DNA from: Methyloceanibacter caenitepidi
Lineage (GTDB): Bacteria; Pseudomonadota; Alphaproteobacteria; Rhizobiales; Methyloligellaceae
NCBI RefSeq assembly: GCF_000828475.1
Contig: NZ_AP014648.1
Coordinates: 434,001-498,000 of the forward strand
DNA length: 64,000 nt
Direction of reading: 5' to 3'
Both the position numbers and the translations under genes were made by a program. Below, piece after piece: positions 17,065-25,715 of this stretch. The first letter of the stretch is position 1; the number at the start of each line of letters is the position of its first letter. Below the pieces are notes generated by a model, which was not told the origin of the DNA, made no database searches, and worked only from the letters and a program-made list of their open reading frames with translations.

Positions 17065-17981
17065 TCGCGTTCGTGCTTGCCCTGCTGCTGTCGACACCGG
17101 CGCTCGCGGTCGACGCGCCCGCATCGCCGGTCCTGTCCGTCAGCACGGTCGAGCCGCGCGGCTTCGGTTACTTTGTCGGCGATCTCCTCACGCGCGAAGT
17201 GCATGTTGACGTCGCCAAATCCTATATCCTCGAAGCGGCGTCACAGCCGAAGCCCGGACGTTTGTCCTATTGGCTCGACCTGCGTTCGGTCGATGTATCC
17301 GAGCGGTGGGCGTCCGGGGCGACGCGCTACCGCCTCAAGCTCGTCTACCAAACGCTCTACGTGCCGCTGTCGCCGGCCGAGCGGCATCTGCCGGCCTTCG
17401 AACTCCGCTTCAAGGATGGCGACGACGTCGCGGTCGCCAAAGTGCCGGCGTTCAAATTCGTCATGGCGCCGCTGCGCGAGGTCATCCCGGAGGTGCCGGC
17501 GGAAGGGCCGGAAGGCTACCTGAGACCCGACGTCAAACCGCAAGCGCTGTCCACACGCCGCGACCGCGTCCTGTTCGGCGTGGGGCTTGGTCTCACTGGT
17601 TTGGCGTTGATCTTCCTGGCGTACGACCGGGCGTGGTGGCCGTTCCGCGCGAGGCCGAACCGGCCCTTCGCGCGCGCCTCCCGCCGGTTGCGGTCGCTCG
17701 CGCGCTTCAAGAATGCCGATGCCTATCGTGAGGGGCTCCTCGATCTGCACCGGGCGTTCGACGCCGCCGCCGGGCGCCGTGTGCTGGCGGAGGATGTCGC
17801 CGGATTTCTGGAAAGCCACGCGGTGTTCCGCGCCTACGAGCGCGAGATCGGCCGGTTCTTCGCCGCCTCACGCCAAGCATTCTTCGCGAACGATGTGAGC
17901 GGCGCCGAGAAGGCGATGCCGCTGTCGGCAATGGCCGCCCTCGGCGCCGAACTCAGTGCAGCGGAACGGAGGGCCTTGTGA
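17061..17981 (+). CDS. mxaA: Methanol oxidation protein MxaA
   Basis: A 306-residue membrane protein placed exactly where mxaA stands in known clusters. It has a short signal peptide (cleavage near ALAVDAP), a periplasmic domain of about 150 residues with VSTVEPRGFGYFVGDLL, one membrane segment near residues 172-192 (VLFGVGLGLTGLALIFLAY) and a cytoplasmic C-terminal domain. MxaA is implicated with MxaK and MxaL in calcium insertion into methanol dehydrogenase. It overlaps mxaS and mxaC by four bases each. Confidence 0.9.
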   Translation: MIAFVLALLLSTPALAVDAPASPVLSVSTVEPRGFGYFVGDLLTREVHVDVAKSYILEAASQPKPGRLSYWLDLRSVDVSERWASGATRYRLKLVYQTLYVPLSPAERHLPAFELRFKDGDDVAVAKVPAFKFVMAPLREVIPEVPAEGPEGYLRPDVKPQALSTRRDRVLFGVGLGLTGLALIFLAYDRAWWPFRARPNRPFARASRRLRSLARFKNADAYREGLLDLHRAFDAAAGRRVLAEDVAGFLESHAVFRAYEREIGRFFAASRQAFFANDVSGAEKAMPLSAMAALGAELSAAERRAL

Positions 17982-19018
17982 GTTTCGCCGTCGGCTATGC
18001 ATGGGTTCTGTTTCTGCTCCCGTTGGCAATCTTGCCGCTCCTGGCAACGGCGCGGGAGGCGAACCCCTATCCATCGTTACGGGCCGCCAAGCTGGACCCG
18101 CTCTCGCAAGGCGTCGATGTGGTTTTGCGCGTGCTCGGGGCCCTCGCGATCGCCGCGCTCTTGCTCGGGCTGGCGGGGCTTCACGTCAAAGGCCAAAGCA
18201 TCGAGCGAACCGGCGAAGGCGCCAGTATCGTGCTGCTCTTCGATCGGTCGTCCAGTATGAACGACACTTTCGCCGGCCAGGCGCCGACACGCAGCGGTGA
18301 GGAATCGAAATCGGCCGCGGCGCGGCGCTTCCTGAAGCAGTTCGTCGCGACCCGCGAGCACGACCGCTTCGGCATCACGGCCTTTTCAACGGCGCCGATG
18401 TTCGTCCTGCCGCTATCGGAACACAAAGAGGCGACGCTTGCCGCCATCGATGCCATCGTACAGCCGGGGCTCGCGCTTACCAATGTCGGCAAGGGCCTCG
18501 CCATGGCGATCGCCATGCATGACACGGATATCGTGTCCACGGAGGATACGGATGCCGGGGTCGCGAACCGCGCCATCGTGCTGGTCTCGGACGGCGCCGC
18601 CGTCATCGACCGCAAGATGCAGCAGAAGCTCGAGGCGGCGTTTCTCAAACGGCCGGTCAACCTCTATTGGATTTTCCTGCGCACGGAAGGCGCGCGCGGG
18701 ATTTTCGAAGCACCCGATCCCGACAAGCCGGACACGCCTCGGGCTATGCCGGAGCGCCACCTCAATCTGTTCTTCCAGAACCTGAATATTCCATATCGTG
18801 CGTTCGAGGTGGAAAACTCATCCGCGGTCGGAGAGGCGATCGCCACCATCGATAAACTCGAGCGGCGCCCGATGCGCTACCGTGAGCGCATCCCCCAGAA
18901 GGATCTATCGGGACTTGCCTACGCCATTGCCACGGGCGCCCTGATACTTCTTGTCCTGGCTAAGCTCGCCGAGGTCAGGGTCTCGAGGCCGCTCCCTCTT
19001 CGGAAGGAGGCGCAATGA
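17978..19018 (+). CDS. mxaC: Von Willebrand factor A domain protein MxaC
   Basis: A 346-residue inner-membrane protein with BatA-like layout: membrane segments near 7-24 and 48-66, a von Willebrand A domain whose metal site D89-x-S91-x-S93 is intact, and a C-terminal membrane segment (YAIATGALILLVLAKL). Batteries of such proteins work with MoxR ATPases. In the mxa cluster MxaC is needed for active enzyme. It overlaps its neighbours by four bases on each side. Confidence 0.92.
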   Translation: MSFAVGYAWVLFLLPLAILPLLATAREANPYPSLRAAKLDPLSQGVDVVLRVLGALAIAALLLGLAGLHVKGQSIERTGEGASIVLLFDRSSSMNDTFAGQAPTRSGEESKSAAARRFLKQFVATREHDRFGITAFSTAPMFVLPLSEHKEATLAAIDAIVQPGLALTNVGKGLAMAIAMHDTDIVSTEDTDAGVANRAIVLVSDGAAVIDRKMQQKLEAAFLKRPVNLYWIFLRTEGARGIFEAPDPDKPDTPRAMPERHLNLFFQNLNIPYRAFEVENSSAVGEAIATIDKLERRPMRYRERIPQKDLSGLAYAIATGALILLVLAKLAEVRVSRPLPLRKEAQ

Positions 19019-19632
19019 CCGCCATCCGTCACTCTGCTCGCACGCCCGGGCTTCTGCGCGGCGCTCTGGGCACCATCTACGCCGCGCGCATCGTTTTTGT
19101 CTGGCTTCTCCTTGCCATTGGCCTGGCGCTTGCGATCGCGTCGGGCTGGAATTGGTACAAGGCCTGGAACGACAACCGCACAATCGCCGCGCTGGCCGCC
19201 GGGCAGAATGTCGAGATTCGCGCCGACACGGCGTCGCCGCCGGTGCTGTTCGCGCGCGCTTACTATCTTCTCCAGCGCGACCGGATCGGCGAGGCGCAGC
19301 TACTACTCGATCAGGCCAACTTTCGCGCCGACGACAAAACGCGCGTCGCCATGCTCTATGACGACGGTAATGCGCGCCTGCGAGCGACCTTCGCCGCGAT
19401 TGAACAGGGAAAGTTCGACAGGGCGACATCGCTCGTCAATCTCGCCAAGGCCGACTACGAGCAGGCGCTCCGCCTGGACCCCGGCACCTGGGACGTCAAA
19501 TACAACATGGACGTGGCTGCGCGGCTGGTCCGGGACCTTCCCGTGATCACGCCGAGCGAAGAGCCGATGCAGCAAGAGCCGCGCAAGGACCTGTGGAGCG
19601 ACCTGCCCGGCATTCCGCGGGGGGCGCCATGA
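19015..19632 (+). CDS. mxaK: Methanol oxidation protein MxaK
   Basis: A 205-residue protein with one N-terminal membrane segment (about 24-45) and a mostly helical, TPR-like soluble domain (YYLLQRDRIGEAQLLLDQA, YEQALRLDPGTWDVKYN). It lies between mxaC and mxaL, which overlap it. MxaK is required with MxaA and MxaL for calcium-loaded methanol dehydrogenase in Methylobacterium; the sequence alone gives no catalytic clue. Confidence 0.88.
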   Translation: MTAIRHSARTPGLLRGALGTIYAARIVFVWLLLAIGLALAIASGWNWYKAWNDNRTIAALAAGQNVEIRADTASPPVLFARAYYLLQRDRIGEAQLLLDQANFRADDKTRVAMLYDDGNARLRATFAAIEQGKFDRATSLVNLAKADYEQALRLDPGTWDVKYNMDVAARLVRDLPVITPSEEPMQQEPRKDLWSDLPGIPRGAP

Positions 19633-20639
19633 GACGCGTGTCCGTCCCGTCCGCGCTTGGTGACATTCGCTTCTGGTTGCTGGCTGCCGCGCTTGCTTTG
19701 GTCGTTGCCGCGCTCTTCGTGCCACGCGTGACGCTCACACGGAACGCCTACGATGCGATGGCCTTCGTCGATGTAACGGCGAGCATGAACACGCGCGATA
19801 CCAAACTTCACGAAGAGCCGGCCAGCAGGCTCGACTTCGCAAAGGATCGTCTGACGGGACTGATCGCACAACTGCCGTGCCAGTCCAAAATCGGGCTCGG
19901 CATTTTCACGGCGCGGCGCGTCTTCGTCTTGGTCGAGCCGATCGAGGTGTGTGAAAACTTCTCCAGTCTCGATTCCGCAATCGAAGCGCTCGACTGGCGC
20001 ATGGCTTGGGAGGGCGACAGTTATGTCGCGCTCGGCGTCCACGACGCCTTGGCCGTCGTGAAGCCGCTCGGCGCATCGCTACTTTTCTTTACGGACGGTC
20101 ACGAGGCGCCGCCGCTTCCCTGGACAGGCATTCCGGCGTTCGAGGGAAGGCCCGGCGACGTACCGGGCCTGATCGTCGGCGTCGGCGGCAAGACGCTGGT
20201 GCCGTTGCCGAAGTTCGACGACTCCGGCCGCGAGATCGGCACCTTGAGCGCAACGGACGTGCTGCAGGAAAACCGTTCCGGACAGCCGCCGCCCGATGCG
20301 TCGTCGCGCCCGGGCTGGCACCCGAAATGGGCGCCGTTCGGCGACATGCCCATCGACAACAACGAACACATGACCTCCGTCAAGGAGGATCACCTCGAAG
20401 CGATCGCGGCGCAAACCGGACTGACCTACGTTCACCTGGGGAGCGCAGGAGCACTGGTTCAAGACCTGGAGGAGATCGCGCCGCCACGGAAAGTTCGGGT
20501 CGCGGCGGATGTTCGCGCCTATCCCGCCGGCTTGGCGCTGCTGCTTCTCGTCGTCCTTTACGGCGTTCTGCCGCTGCGGGAGCGCATCGCGCGCCGCATC
20601 CAACACCCAAGACCAGTACTGAATGAGGTTTATCCATGA
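19629..20639 (+). CDS. mxaL: Von Willebrand factor A domain protein MxaL
   Basis: A 336-residue membrane protein with one segment near 14-32, a von Willebrand A domain with metal site D48-x-T50-x-S52 (FVDVTASMN), and a C-terminal membrane segment (YPAGLALLLLVVLYGVLPL). The ATG at 19629 overlaps the mxaK stop (ATGA); an upstream in-frame start lies inside mxaK and is less likely. MxaL acts with MxaA and MxaK in calcium insertion. Confidence 0.92.
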   Translation: MRRVSVPSALGDIRFWLLAAALALVVAALFVPRVTLTRNAYDAMAFVDVTASMNTRDTKLHEEPASRLDFAKDRLTGLIAQLPCQSKIGLGIFTARRVFVLVEPIEVCENFSSLDSAIEALDWRMAWEGDSYVALGVHDALAVVKPLGASLLFFTDGHEAPPLPWTGIPAFEGRPGDVPGLIVGVGGKTLVPLPKFDDSGREIGTLSATDVLQENRSGQPPPDASSRPGWHPKWAPFGDMPIDNNEHMTSVKEDHLEAIAAQTGLTYVHLGSAGALVQDLEEIAPPRKVRVAADVRAYPAGLALLLLVVLYGVLPLRERIARRIQHPRPVLNEVYP

Positions 20640-21169
20640 CGTTGTTTCGATATGCCATGCTGCACGTCCTACTACTGCTCGGCATCGCGCCCGCGGCAGC
20701 ACATGGTCCGACGCCACAAAAGGTCGAAGAGAGTATCGCGATCGCGGCGCCGCCCGCGAAAGTGTGGGAACTCGTCAAGGACTTCGACGGCCTCGTGTCG
20801 TGGAACCCGCTCGTCGAGACGAGCATGGGCACCGGCGGCAACGAGGCGGGTGCGGAACGCACGGTCGTGCTGCGCGATGGCGGTCAGCTCAAGGACAGCC
20901 TCGATGAATATGTCGAGGCCGAGATGTCTTACTCCTACCGCCTCGACACGCCTGACATCCAAGCATTCCCCGTGAGCTTCTACTCCGCCACGCTGGCCGT
21001 GAAGCCGGACGCCGACGGCGGCAGCGAAGTCATCTGGGACGCGCGGCTCTATCGGGCCGATACGGGCAATTTCCCCTCCGAGACGCAGAACGATGCAGCG
21101 GCCGTCGATGCCGTCACCACGTTCTACAAGGCGGGGCTCGAAGAGCTGAAGAAGAAGGCGGAGCAGTAG
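20636..21169 (+). CDS. mxaD: SRPBCC-family periplasmic protein MxaD
   Basis: A 177-residue precursor with a signal peptide (ending near PAAAHG) and a START/SRPBCC-like fold: EESIAIAAPPAKVWELVKDFDGLVSWNPLVETS is the typical N-terminal strand-helix of that superfamily. MxaD is reported to help electron transfer between methanol dehydrogenase and cytochrome cL. It is the last gene in the overlapping mxaRSACKLD chain. Confidence 0.93.
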   Translation: MTLFRYAMLHVLLLLGIAPAAAHGPTPQKVEESIAIAAPPAKVWELVKDFDGLVSWNPLVETSMGTGGNEAGAERTVVLRDGGQLKDSLDEYVEAEMSYSYRLDTPDIQAFPVSFYSATLAVKPDADGGSEVIWDARLYRADTGNFPSETQNDAAAVDAVTTFYKAGLEELKKKAEQ

Positions 21170-21171
21170 CG

Positions 21172-22146
21172 GTGGCCGTGGCGCGGCAACGTATGGCCGG
21201 GGCCGCCGGGCTCCTTGCGGCGCTTTGCACTACCCTGTGTGGTGTGAGTGTTTCGGTAGCTGCGCCGCACCTTTATGTCACCAACCAAGAGGCGGGGCGC
21301 GTGGTAGTGATCGACACTGCGACGGACGAGGCAGTCGAAACGATCACGGTAGCACCGGGCCCCGCCATCATCGCCGCCGCGCCGAACGGACGGAGGCTGT
21401 ATGTCACCCATCCCGAGATCGGCCGGATCGACGTTCTGGATCCCGGCGCCCTGAATAAGCCGCGCACCATCACCATTGCCGGCACGCCGTTCGGGATAGC
21501 CGCCTCCGACGACGGGCGCTTGTTCGTCAGTGACTGGAACAGAAATATCCTGTCGGTCGTGGACAGTGCGGCCGGGAAGACCCTCGCGGAGATCAAGGTC
21601 GGACGCTCGCCAGCGCATGTGGCATTCGCTCCGAAGCTCAAGCGGGTCTTTGTGGCGAACCGCGAGGACGATTCTGTGACTGCGATCGATACGGACACGT
21701 TGAAGGTCGCGGGCACGGTCCACGTCGGCAAGGCGCCGTTCGCGCTGAACGTCTCGCCTCTAGGCGAGCGCGTTTACGTGGCCAACGTCCGAAGCGGTGA
21801 CGTGTCGGTCTTGGATGCACGGTCCCTCGCGACGTTGGGGACCGTGCGAACTGGCGCCATGCCGTACGGCGTTGTGGTCTCACCGGACGACGCGCGGGTG
21901 TTCGTGGCAAACCAGCAGTCTGGAACTGTGACAATTCTGGACGCCGAATCGCTCGATCCCGTTCAACGCACCAAAGTCGGAAAATATCCGGAGAGCATGG
22001 GCATGCTCCCCGATGGCAAACGCCTCTACGTTGTGAACTGGATGTCCGGCGACATTTCCGTCCTCGACGGCACGTCGGGACAAGAGCTGAAGCGCATCGC
22101 GGTGGGCGAAGGCATTCGCGGCCTCGCCATTGCGGCCTCCGAATAG
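21172..22146 (+). CDS. YVTN-family beta-propeller protein
   Basis: A 324-residue secreted protein with a signal peptide (cleavage near VSVAAPH) and about seven repeats of the YVTN/NHL-like beta-propeller type (LYVTNQEAGRVVVIDTAT, LFVSDWNRNILSVVD, VFVANREDDSVTAID, VYVANVRSGDVSVLD, VFVANQQSGTVTILD, LYVVNWMSGDISVLD). The GTG at 21172 follows the mxaD stop by two bases; ATG 21193 is another option. It occupies the place of mxaE in other clusters, but I see no ground to equate them. A second propeller of this kind ends the xox cluster, so such proteins may accompany both dehydrogenases. Confidence 0.85.
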   Translation: MAVARQRMAGAAGLLAALCTTLCGVSVSVAAPHLYVTNQEAGRVVVIDTATDEAVETITVAPGPAIIAAAPNGRRLYVTHPEIGRIDVLDPGALNKPRTITIAGTPFGIAASDDGRLFVSDWNRNILSVVDSAAGKTLAEIKVGRSPAHVAFAPKLKRVFVANREDDSVTAIDTDTLKVAGTVHVGKAPFALNVSPLGERVYVANVRSGDVSVLDARSLATLGTVRTGAMPYGVVVSPDDARVFVANQQSGTVTILDAESLDPVQRTKVGKYPESMGMLPDGKRLYVVNWMSGDISVLDGTSGQELKRIAVGEGIRGLAIAASE

Positions 22147-22159
22147 TGGTCCTCTCTCG

Positions 22160-23062
22160 ATGCCGCGCCCGCCACGCTTCTCTACGATCCTAGCTCGGCT
22201 GGCGCTTCTGATCGCCGCGACGCTGCCGGGCCCATCGGTTCACGCCCTTCCCAACGGCATCGACGATCGCGACAACCGCTATCCCTTCGTCGTGGAGATC
22301 GCCCAGCGCGGCCGCATGATCTGCTCGGGCACGGTGCTGTATCCCCGCGTCGTCGTAACCTCGGCGCACTGCGTGCAGCATGTGGCCCAAGCCTATGGCA
22401 AGCGCATCTATGTCGACTCCTATCTGCAGCCGGACGAGCTCTTCGTGCATGTGTTCAAGCAGGGGCGTATGCGGTCCCACGCCGTAGAAGCCGTCGAGAT
22501 CGCTCCGGAGTGGCGCGAGAACGATACGAGCCAATGGCGAACCGCGCGGGTTCCCCATGATATGGCGATACTCGTCACGGCGGCGCCGATCGATGTCGAA
22601 TTGCCGCTCGCCGAGACTGATGCGATTGGGGCTTCGTTGCCGCGCCCCGCGACGACGGGGCCAGGACGAAAGGGCGTGCTTGTGGCCTATGGGGGGCTCA
22701 GTTGCGTTGCGGCGGAGGACTGTAGCAGTGCGGGCGTGCGCCGCTATCTGCCCGTCGAGATCAAGAACTCGGCGGAATGCTTCAAGAGCCGCTTGGATCG
22801 CGAGGCAGGCCTCCCCGAGGCGCTATGGTGCCTGGATGAAAATGTTTCGCCGGGCGACAGCGGCGGCGCCCTCCTGATCGAGGACGACGACGCAGTGTTG
22901 CGCTATGTCGGAGTCATATCGGCTCAGCGCGGCCTGCCGCCGGAACTGGCCGCCGTCTTTGGCCGGCGCGAGAGTGCCGCTACTGCGCTCTCCGCAAATC
23001 TCGCGTTCATCGAAGGGACAGCGCGTTCATTGGGCTACGGGCCGGCTATTGCGGATCCATGA
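22160..23062 (+). CDS. Secreted trypsin-like (S1) serine protease
   Basis: A 300-residue protein with a signal peptide (cleavage near PSVHALP) and a complete S1 catalytic triad: His70 in VVVTSAHC, Asp134 in PHDMAIL and Ser235 in SPGDSGGALL. Cysteines flank the active site as in trypsin-fold enzymes. ATG 22160 gives a clean signal peptide. It follows the YVTN gene by 13 bases, so it probably belongs to the same transcript as the mxa accessory genes. A periplasmic protease could process or quality-control MxaF, MxaI or their helpers; that is inference. Confidence 0.85.
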   Translation: MPRPPRFSTILARLALLIAATLPGPSVHALPNGIDDRDNRYPFVVEIAQRGRMICSGTVLYPRVVVTSAHCVQHVAQAYGKRIYVDSYLQPDELFVHVFKQGRMRSHAVEAVEIAPEWRENDTSQWRTARVPHDMAILVTAAPIDVELPLAETDAIGASLPRPATTGPGRKGVLVAYGGLSCVAAEDCSSAGVRRYLPVEIKNSAECFKSRLDREAGLPEALWCLDENVSPGDSGGALLIEDDDAVLRYVGVISAQRGLPPELAAVFGRRESAATALSANLAFIEGTARSLGYGPAIADP

Positions 23063-23669
23063 TCGGCGCGAGCTTGTCCTTCATGGCAACGATCATCTCG
23101 TAGTTCGCATCGGACGGCTCGAGGCGTTTCAGGCTGGACGCGATCCGCCGATACATCTCGATCATCTCGGCCTTTTGCTCCGGCGTCAGGTTCGGATTGC
23201 GTTCGGTGTGCTCGACGTTCAGGCGGAGAGCCGTATCGGTCGCGCCGGGCTTCTTGCCTTGGGCCAGGAAAATATAGCCGCGGACCACGGTCCCTGCCGT
23301 GTCGGACCATTCCTCCAGAGTCTTGAAGCCGTGCTTTTGGGCAACAGCCTCGAGGGCCGCGCGCTTGTTGTCCGGCAGAGCGTCGAGGTCTGAGTTGCCG
23401 CTACCGGGTACGGGCGGCTTCTCCGGTAGCTGTGTCTTGGAGAACTTGGCTCCCGTCTTCCGCATCTCGGGGAACGACGCGATCAGCCGGGTCACCATGT
23501 CTTCGGTGAGATCCACCTGGTGTACCGAAGCAGTCATCGCTTCGAGGTCTGCGGGGTCAAACCCCCCTTCGGCAAGCCCTTGCGCCTGCGCGGTGTTGAT
23601 GAAGGCAAGCGCAAGGAGCGTAGCGAAGCTCAGACACAGAGTGCGAAGAGCCGGAATGCGAATGGACAT
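23046..23669 (-). CDS. Secreted protein of unknown function
   Basis: A 207-residue protein with a clear signal peptide (LSFATLLALAFINTAQAQ, cleavage after AQA at about residue 29). The mature part is mostly helical and charged, with a central AVAQKHGFKTLEEWSDTAGTVVRGY segment and LTPEQKAEMIEMYRRI near the end. I do not recognise the family with certainty. The start at 23669 puts the signal peptide first. It is convergent with the protease gene, overlapping it by 17 bases. Location between the mxa and xox genes suggests, but does not prove, a role in methanol oxidation. Confidence 0.75.
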   Translation of the reverse strand: MSIRIPALRTLCLSFATLLALAFINTAQAQGLAEGGFDPADLEAMTASVHQVDLTEDMVTRLIASFPEMRKTGAKFSKTQLPEKPPVPGSGNSDLDALPDNKRAALEAVAQKHGFKTLEEWSDTAGTVVRGYIFLAQGKKPGATDTALRLNVEHTERNPNLTPEQKAEMIEMYRRIASSLKRLEPSDANYEMIVAMKDKLAPIMDPQ

Positions 23670-23973
23670 GGGGTTACTCTCGTTTCGGGGACACAAGAGT
23701 CTTCCCTTAGACGATCGCGGGTCCTGGTAGCGATGCCATCGCCCCCAATTCTACCGAGTGAAAAGTGCCCATGACAAAAGGTTCCAACGCTCGAAAAAAC
23801 GCAGAGAAAATGGCCAAAATGCCACGCAGAACTGGACCAAAGCGCGCCAGACAAGTTCCAATGTCAGAGTGGCAAACTTGCCTACCAACCCCCAGGATGT
23901 TCTTGACCGGCCGCCAGGCGAAGTTGACAATTTTGCCTCGACGCAAATTTGCACGAACCAGGACAGGCCATTC

Positions 23974-24348
23974 ATGCAGGCAAGAACTCTCTTAATTGCG
24001 TTGGCGGGCGTCTTCGCGGCCATTCCCGCGGTCGCGGGCGAGGCCAGATCACCTTCAAAGGTCAACGCCATGCTGTGCGAGACCGAGGCGCAGGCCATTT
24101 CACTTGCGTCGGAGTTGTCGGCGGGCAAGACTGAACCCATCGCGGTGAACGCGGTCAACAAGGCTGCAGGCGCCGAAGTCTGCGGACGTTTCATCGGCTA
24201 CGCCGTCGTGGAAGTCGAAAAGACCAAGAATCAGTCCGGCGCCTTGTTCATCCTGGCCGGTCTTCGCTTCGCCGAGGACGGGCGCTTGGGCTGGACGGCC
24301 TCTTGGATCACGCCCTTCGACGGGCTTAGCGTCGCGCGCGGCATCTGA
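23974..24348 (+). CDS. Small secreted protein of unknown function
   Basis: A 124-residue protein with an N-terminal signal peptide (MQARTLLIALAGVFAAIPAV, cleavage near AVAGEA). The mature domain has two cysteines (LCETEAQA and EVCGRFIGYA) and looks like a small alpha/beta fold. No family recognised. The ATG at 23974 is preferred because the upstream in-frame extension is basic and would hide the signal peptide. The 304 bases upstream (23670-23973) hold no other gene. Two hairpins follow its stop. Confidence 0.65.
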   Translation: MQARTLLIALAGVFAAIPAVAGEARSPSKVNAMLCETEAQAISLASELSAGKTEPIAVNAVNKAAGAEVCGRFIGYAVVEVEKTKNQSGALFILAGLRFAEDGRLGWTASWITPFDGLSVARGI

Positions 24349-24372
24349 GCGGATTCGTCGGGCACACGGCAT

Positions 24373-24415
24373 CCGCCGGAAGAACCGGCGGTCGGCCGAA
24401 CTCGGTACGGCCGAC
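24373..24415. repeat. Two adjacent hairpins after the small secreted protein gene
   Basis: CCGCCGG (24373-24379) pairs with CCGGCGG (24385-24391), and GTCGGCCG (24391-24398) pairs with CGGCCGAC (24408-24415). No T-run follows. They may act together as a weak or Rho-assisted stop between the mxa side and the orphan response regulator. The remaining bases to 24618 show nothing else. Confidence 0.5.
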
Positions 24416-24618
24416 AACGGGCTGAGATTGCTGGGCACGCGCAGTCGCCGGCGCAGCATCGATTCCCATCCGGGCGTTGGCGACTATTGTTCCTCGGCCT
24501 ACCAACGCGATGAGGGAGGCTTCCCGTTTTTCTGCAGGCGCTCTGGAATATCAGGCATGGCGCCCTCTGCTAACATTTCTCCGCAAAGGCGAATCGAAGT
24601 GGGGCGAACTGAAATCCG

Positions 24619-25341
24619 GTGCCGAATGATAGAAACCCGAACGGCGGGCAGACGGACTCGAACGACGTCATTCTGGTCGTCGACGATCATCCCGTCGTCT
24701 TCGCCGGCATTCGCCTGCTGATCGAAGAGACCCGTGCCACCGTCATTCACAATGCGCAAAGCTTCTCCGAAGCCTTCAGGCTCTGCCGCCTCAGGCGGCC
24801 TGCCATCGTCATTGTGGACTTGGCCATGGGCGCCGGCGCGCTTGCGGGCCTGTCCTTCATCAGGCGGCTCCGCCGCTACGACGAGAGCGTGCCAATCCTC
24901 GTGCTCAGCATGTACGACGATCCCCGCATCGCGCACGAGGCGCTGAAGGTGGGCGCGGATGGCTATGTCGTGAAGGATGCCTCGAACGACGAGATTGCGA
25001 TCTCGCTTGAGACGGTGCGCGAAGGGCTTCCCTATGTGAGCCGCGTCCTGGCGTCGGATCTTGCATTCCTCAGAAATCGACAGCCGAAGTCGCTTGACCT
25101 CGAGGCCCTATCCCCTCGCGAACGCTTCATCCTGTCCCTCCTTGCGGAGGGGAAGTCCTACGCGCAGATCGCCGACAATCTCGCCCTCAGCTACAAAGCC
25201 GTTGCTCACATTTGCAATCGACTGAAGCCGAAGCTGGGCGTGCAATCGCTGCAGGAATTGGTGCATTTCGCCGTTCAGCACTTTCCGGTCACTCCGAACG
25301 TCGCGCGCCCGACTGCCAAAGGCTCCAAAAAAACAGGCTAG
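24619..25341 (+). CDS. Orphan LuxR/NarL-type response regulator, MxaB/MoxX-like
   Basis: A 240-residue regulator with receiver acidic pair DD (22-23), phospho-acceptor Asp67 in VIVDLAMGAG, the conserved lysine in VVKDASNDE and a C-terminal LuxR helix-turn-helix (LSPRERFILSLLAEGKSYAQIADNLALSYKAVAHIC). It shares long identical stretches with the regulator at 7661-8314 (VDLAM, GLSFIRRLR, SLLAEGKSYAQIA), so the two are paralogues. No kinase gene is adjacent. In Methylobacterium an orphan regulator, MxaB, lies beyond the mxa genes and is needed for methanol dehydrogenase expression; this gene is placed similarly. A GTG start is used. Confidence 0.88.
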   Translation: MPNDRNPNGGQTDSNDVILVVDDHPVVFAGIRLLIEETRATVIHNAQSFSEAFRLCRLRRPAIVIVDLAMGAGALAGLSFIRRLRRYDESVPILVLSMYDDPRIAHEALKVGADGYVVKDASNDEIAISLETVREGLPYVSRVLASDLAFLRNRQPKSLDLEALSPRERFILSLLAEGKSYAQIADNLALSYKAVAHICNRLKPKLGVQSLQELVHFAVQHFPVTPNVARPTAKGSKKTG

Positions 25342-25715
25342 ATCTTCCCTGTGCGTCGGGAAACCCCGCGGGAAGAAGTGTTGCGCGAAGTCGGGACAAA
25401 TTCCCCAAAACCCAGACGTGCGTTTTCGAAGGCGGCGCGCAATCTTCTCTGAGAGGTCTGGAACACCAAGCACAGCGACACTCTATAGCATCCTAGTCGT
25501 CGAGAGCCTCAATGGCCCTCCGTTTGTGAGAGTGTTGACTTCGTTTCGAACCCGCGTCTGGGCACTTCTTCCCAACTCGACTTTCCCTCGGAACATCGCG
25601 CTCACGGACAAGCCGGCCAGCGAGTGCTTCGCCGACGTCACGCCCCAAGGGGCAAGTCTGGCCCGCAGGAACAAATCCTACGAGCCGCTCGGATAATTCG
25701 GGAGGAGCAACCGAA
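25342..25715 (+). promoter_or_regulatory. Intergenic region upstream of xoxF
   Basis: 374 bases without a gene between the orphan regulator and xoxF. One AGACGT (the complement of the ACGTCT repeated before mxaF) lies at 25414-25419. A good ribosome site GGGAGGAG is at 25700-25707, eight bases before the xoxF ATG. I could not assign a promoter with confidence. Its length and position make it the probable site of lanthanide or regulator control of xoxF. Confidence 0.4.

Noticed and set aside
21172..23062. Assignment of the propeller and protease as mxaE and mxaH
   Set aside because: Position alone suggests it; I see no sequence ground and the known proteins are poorly characterised.
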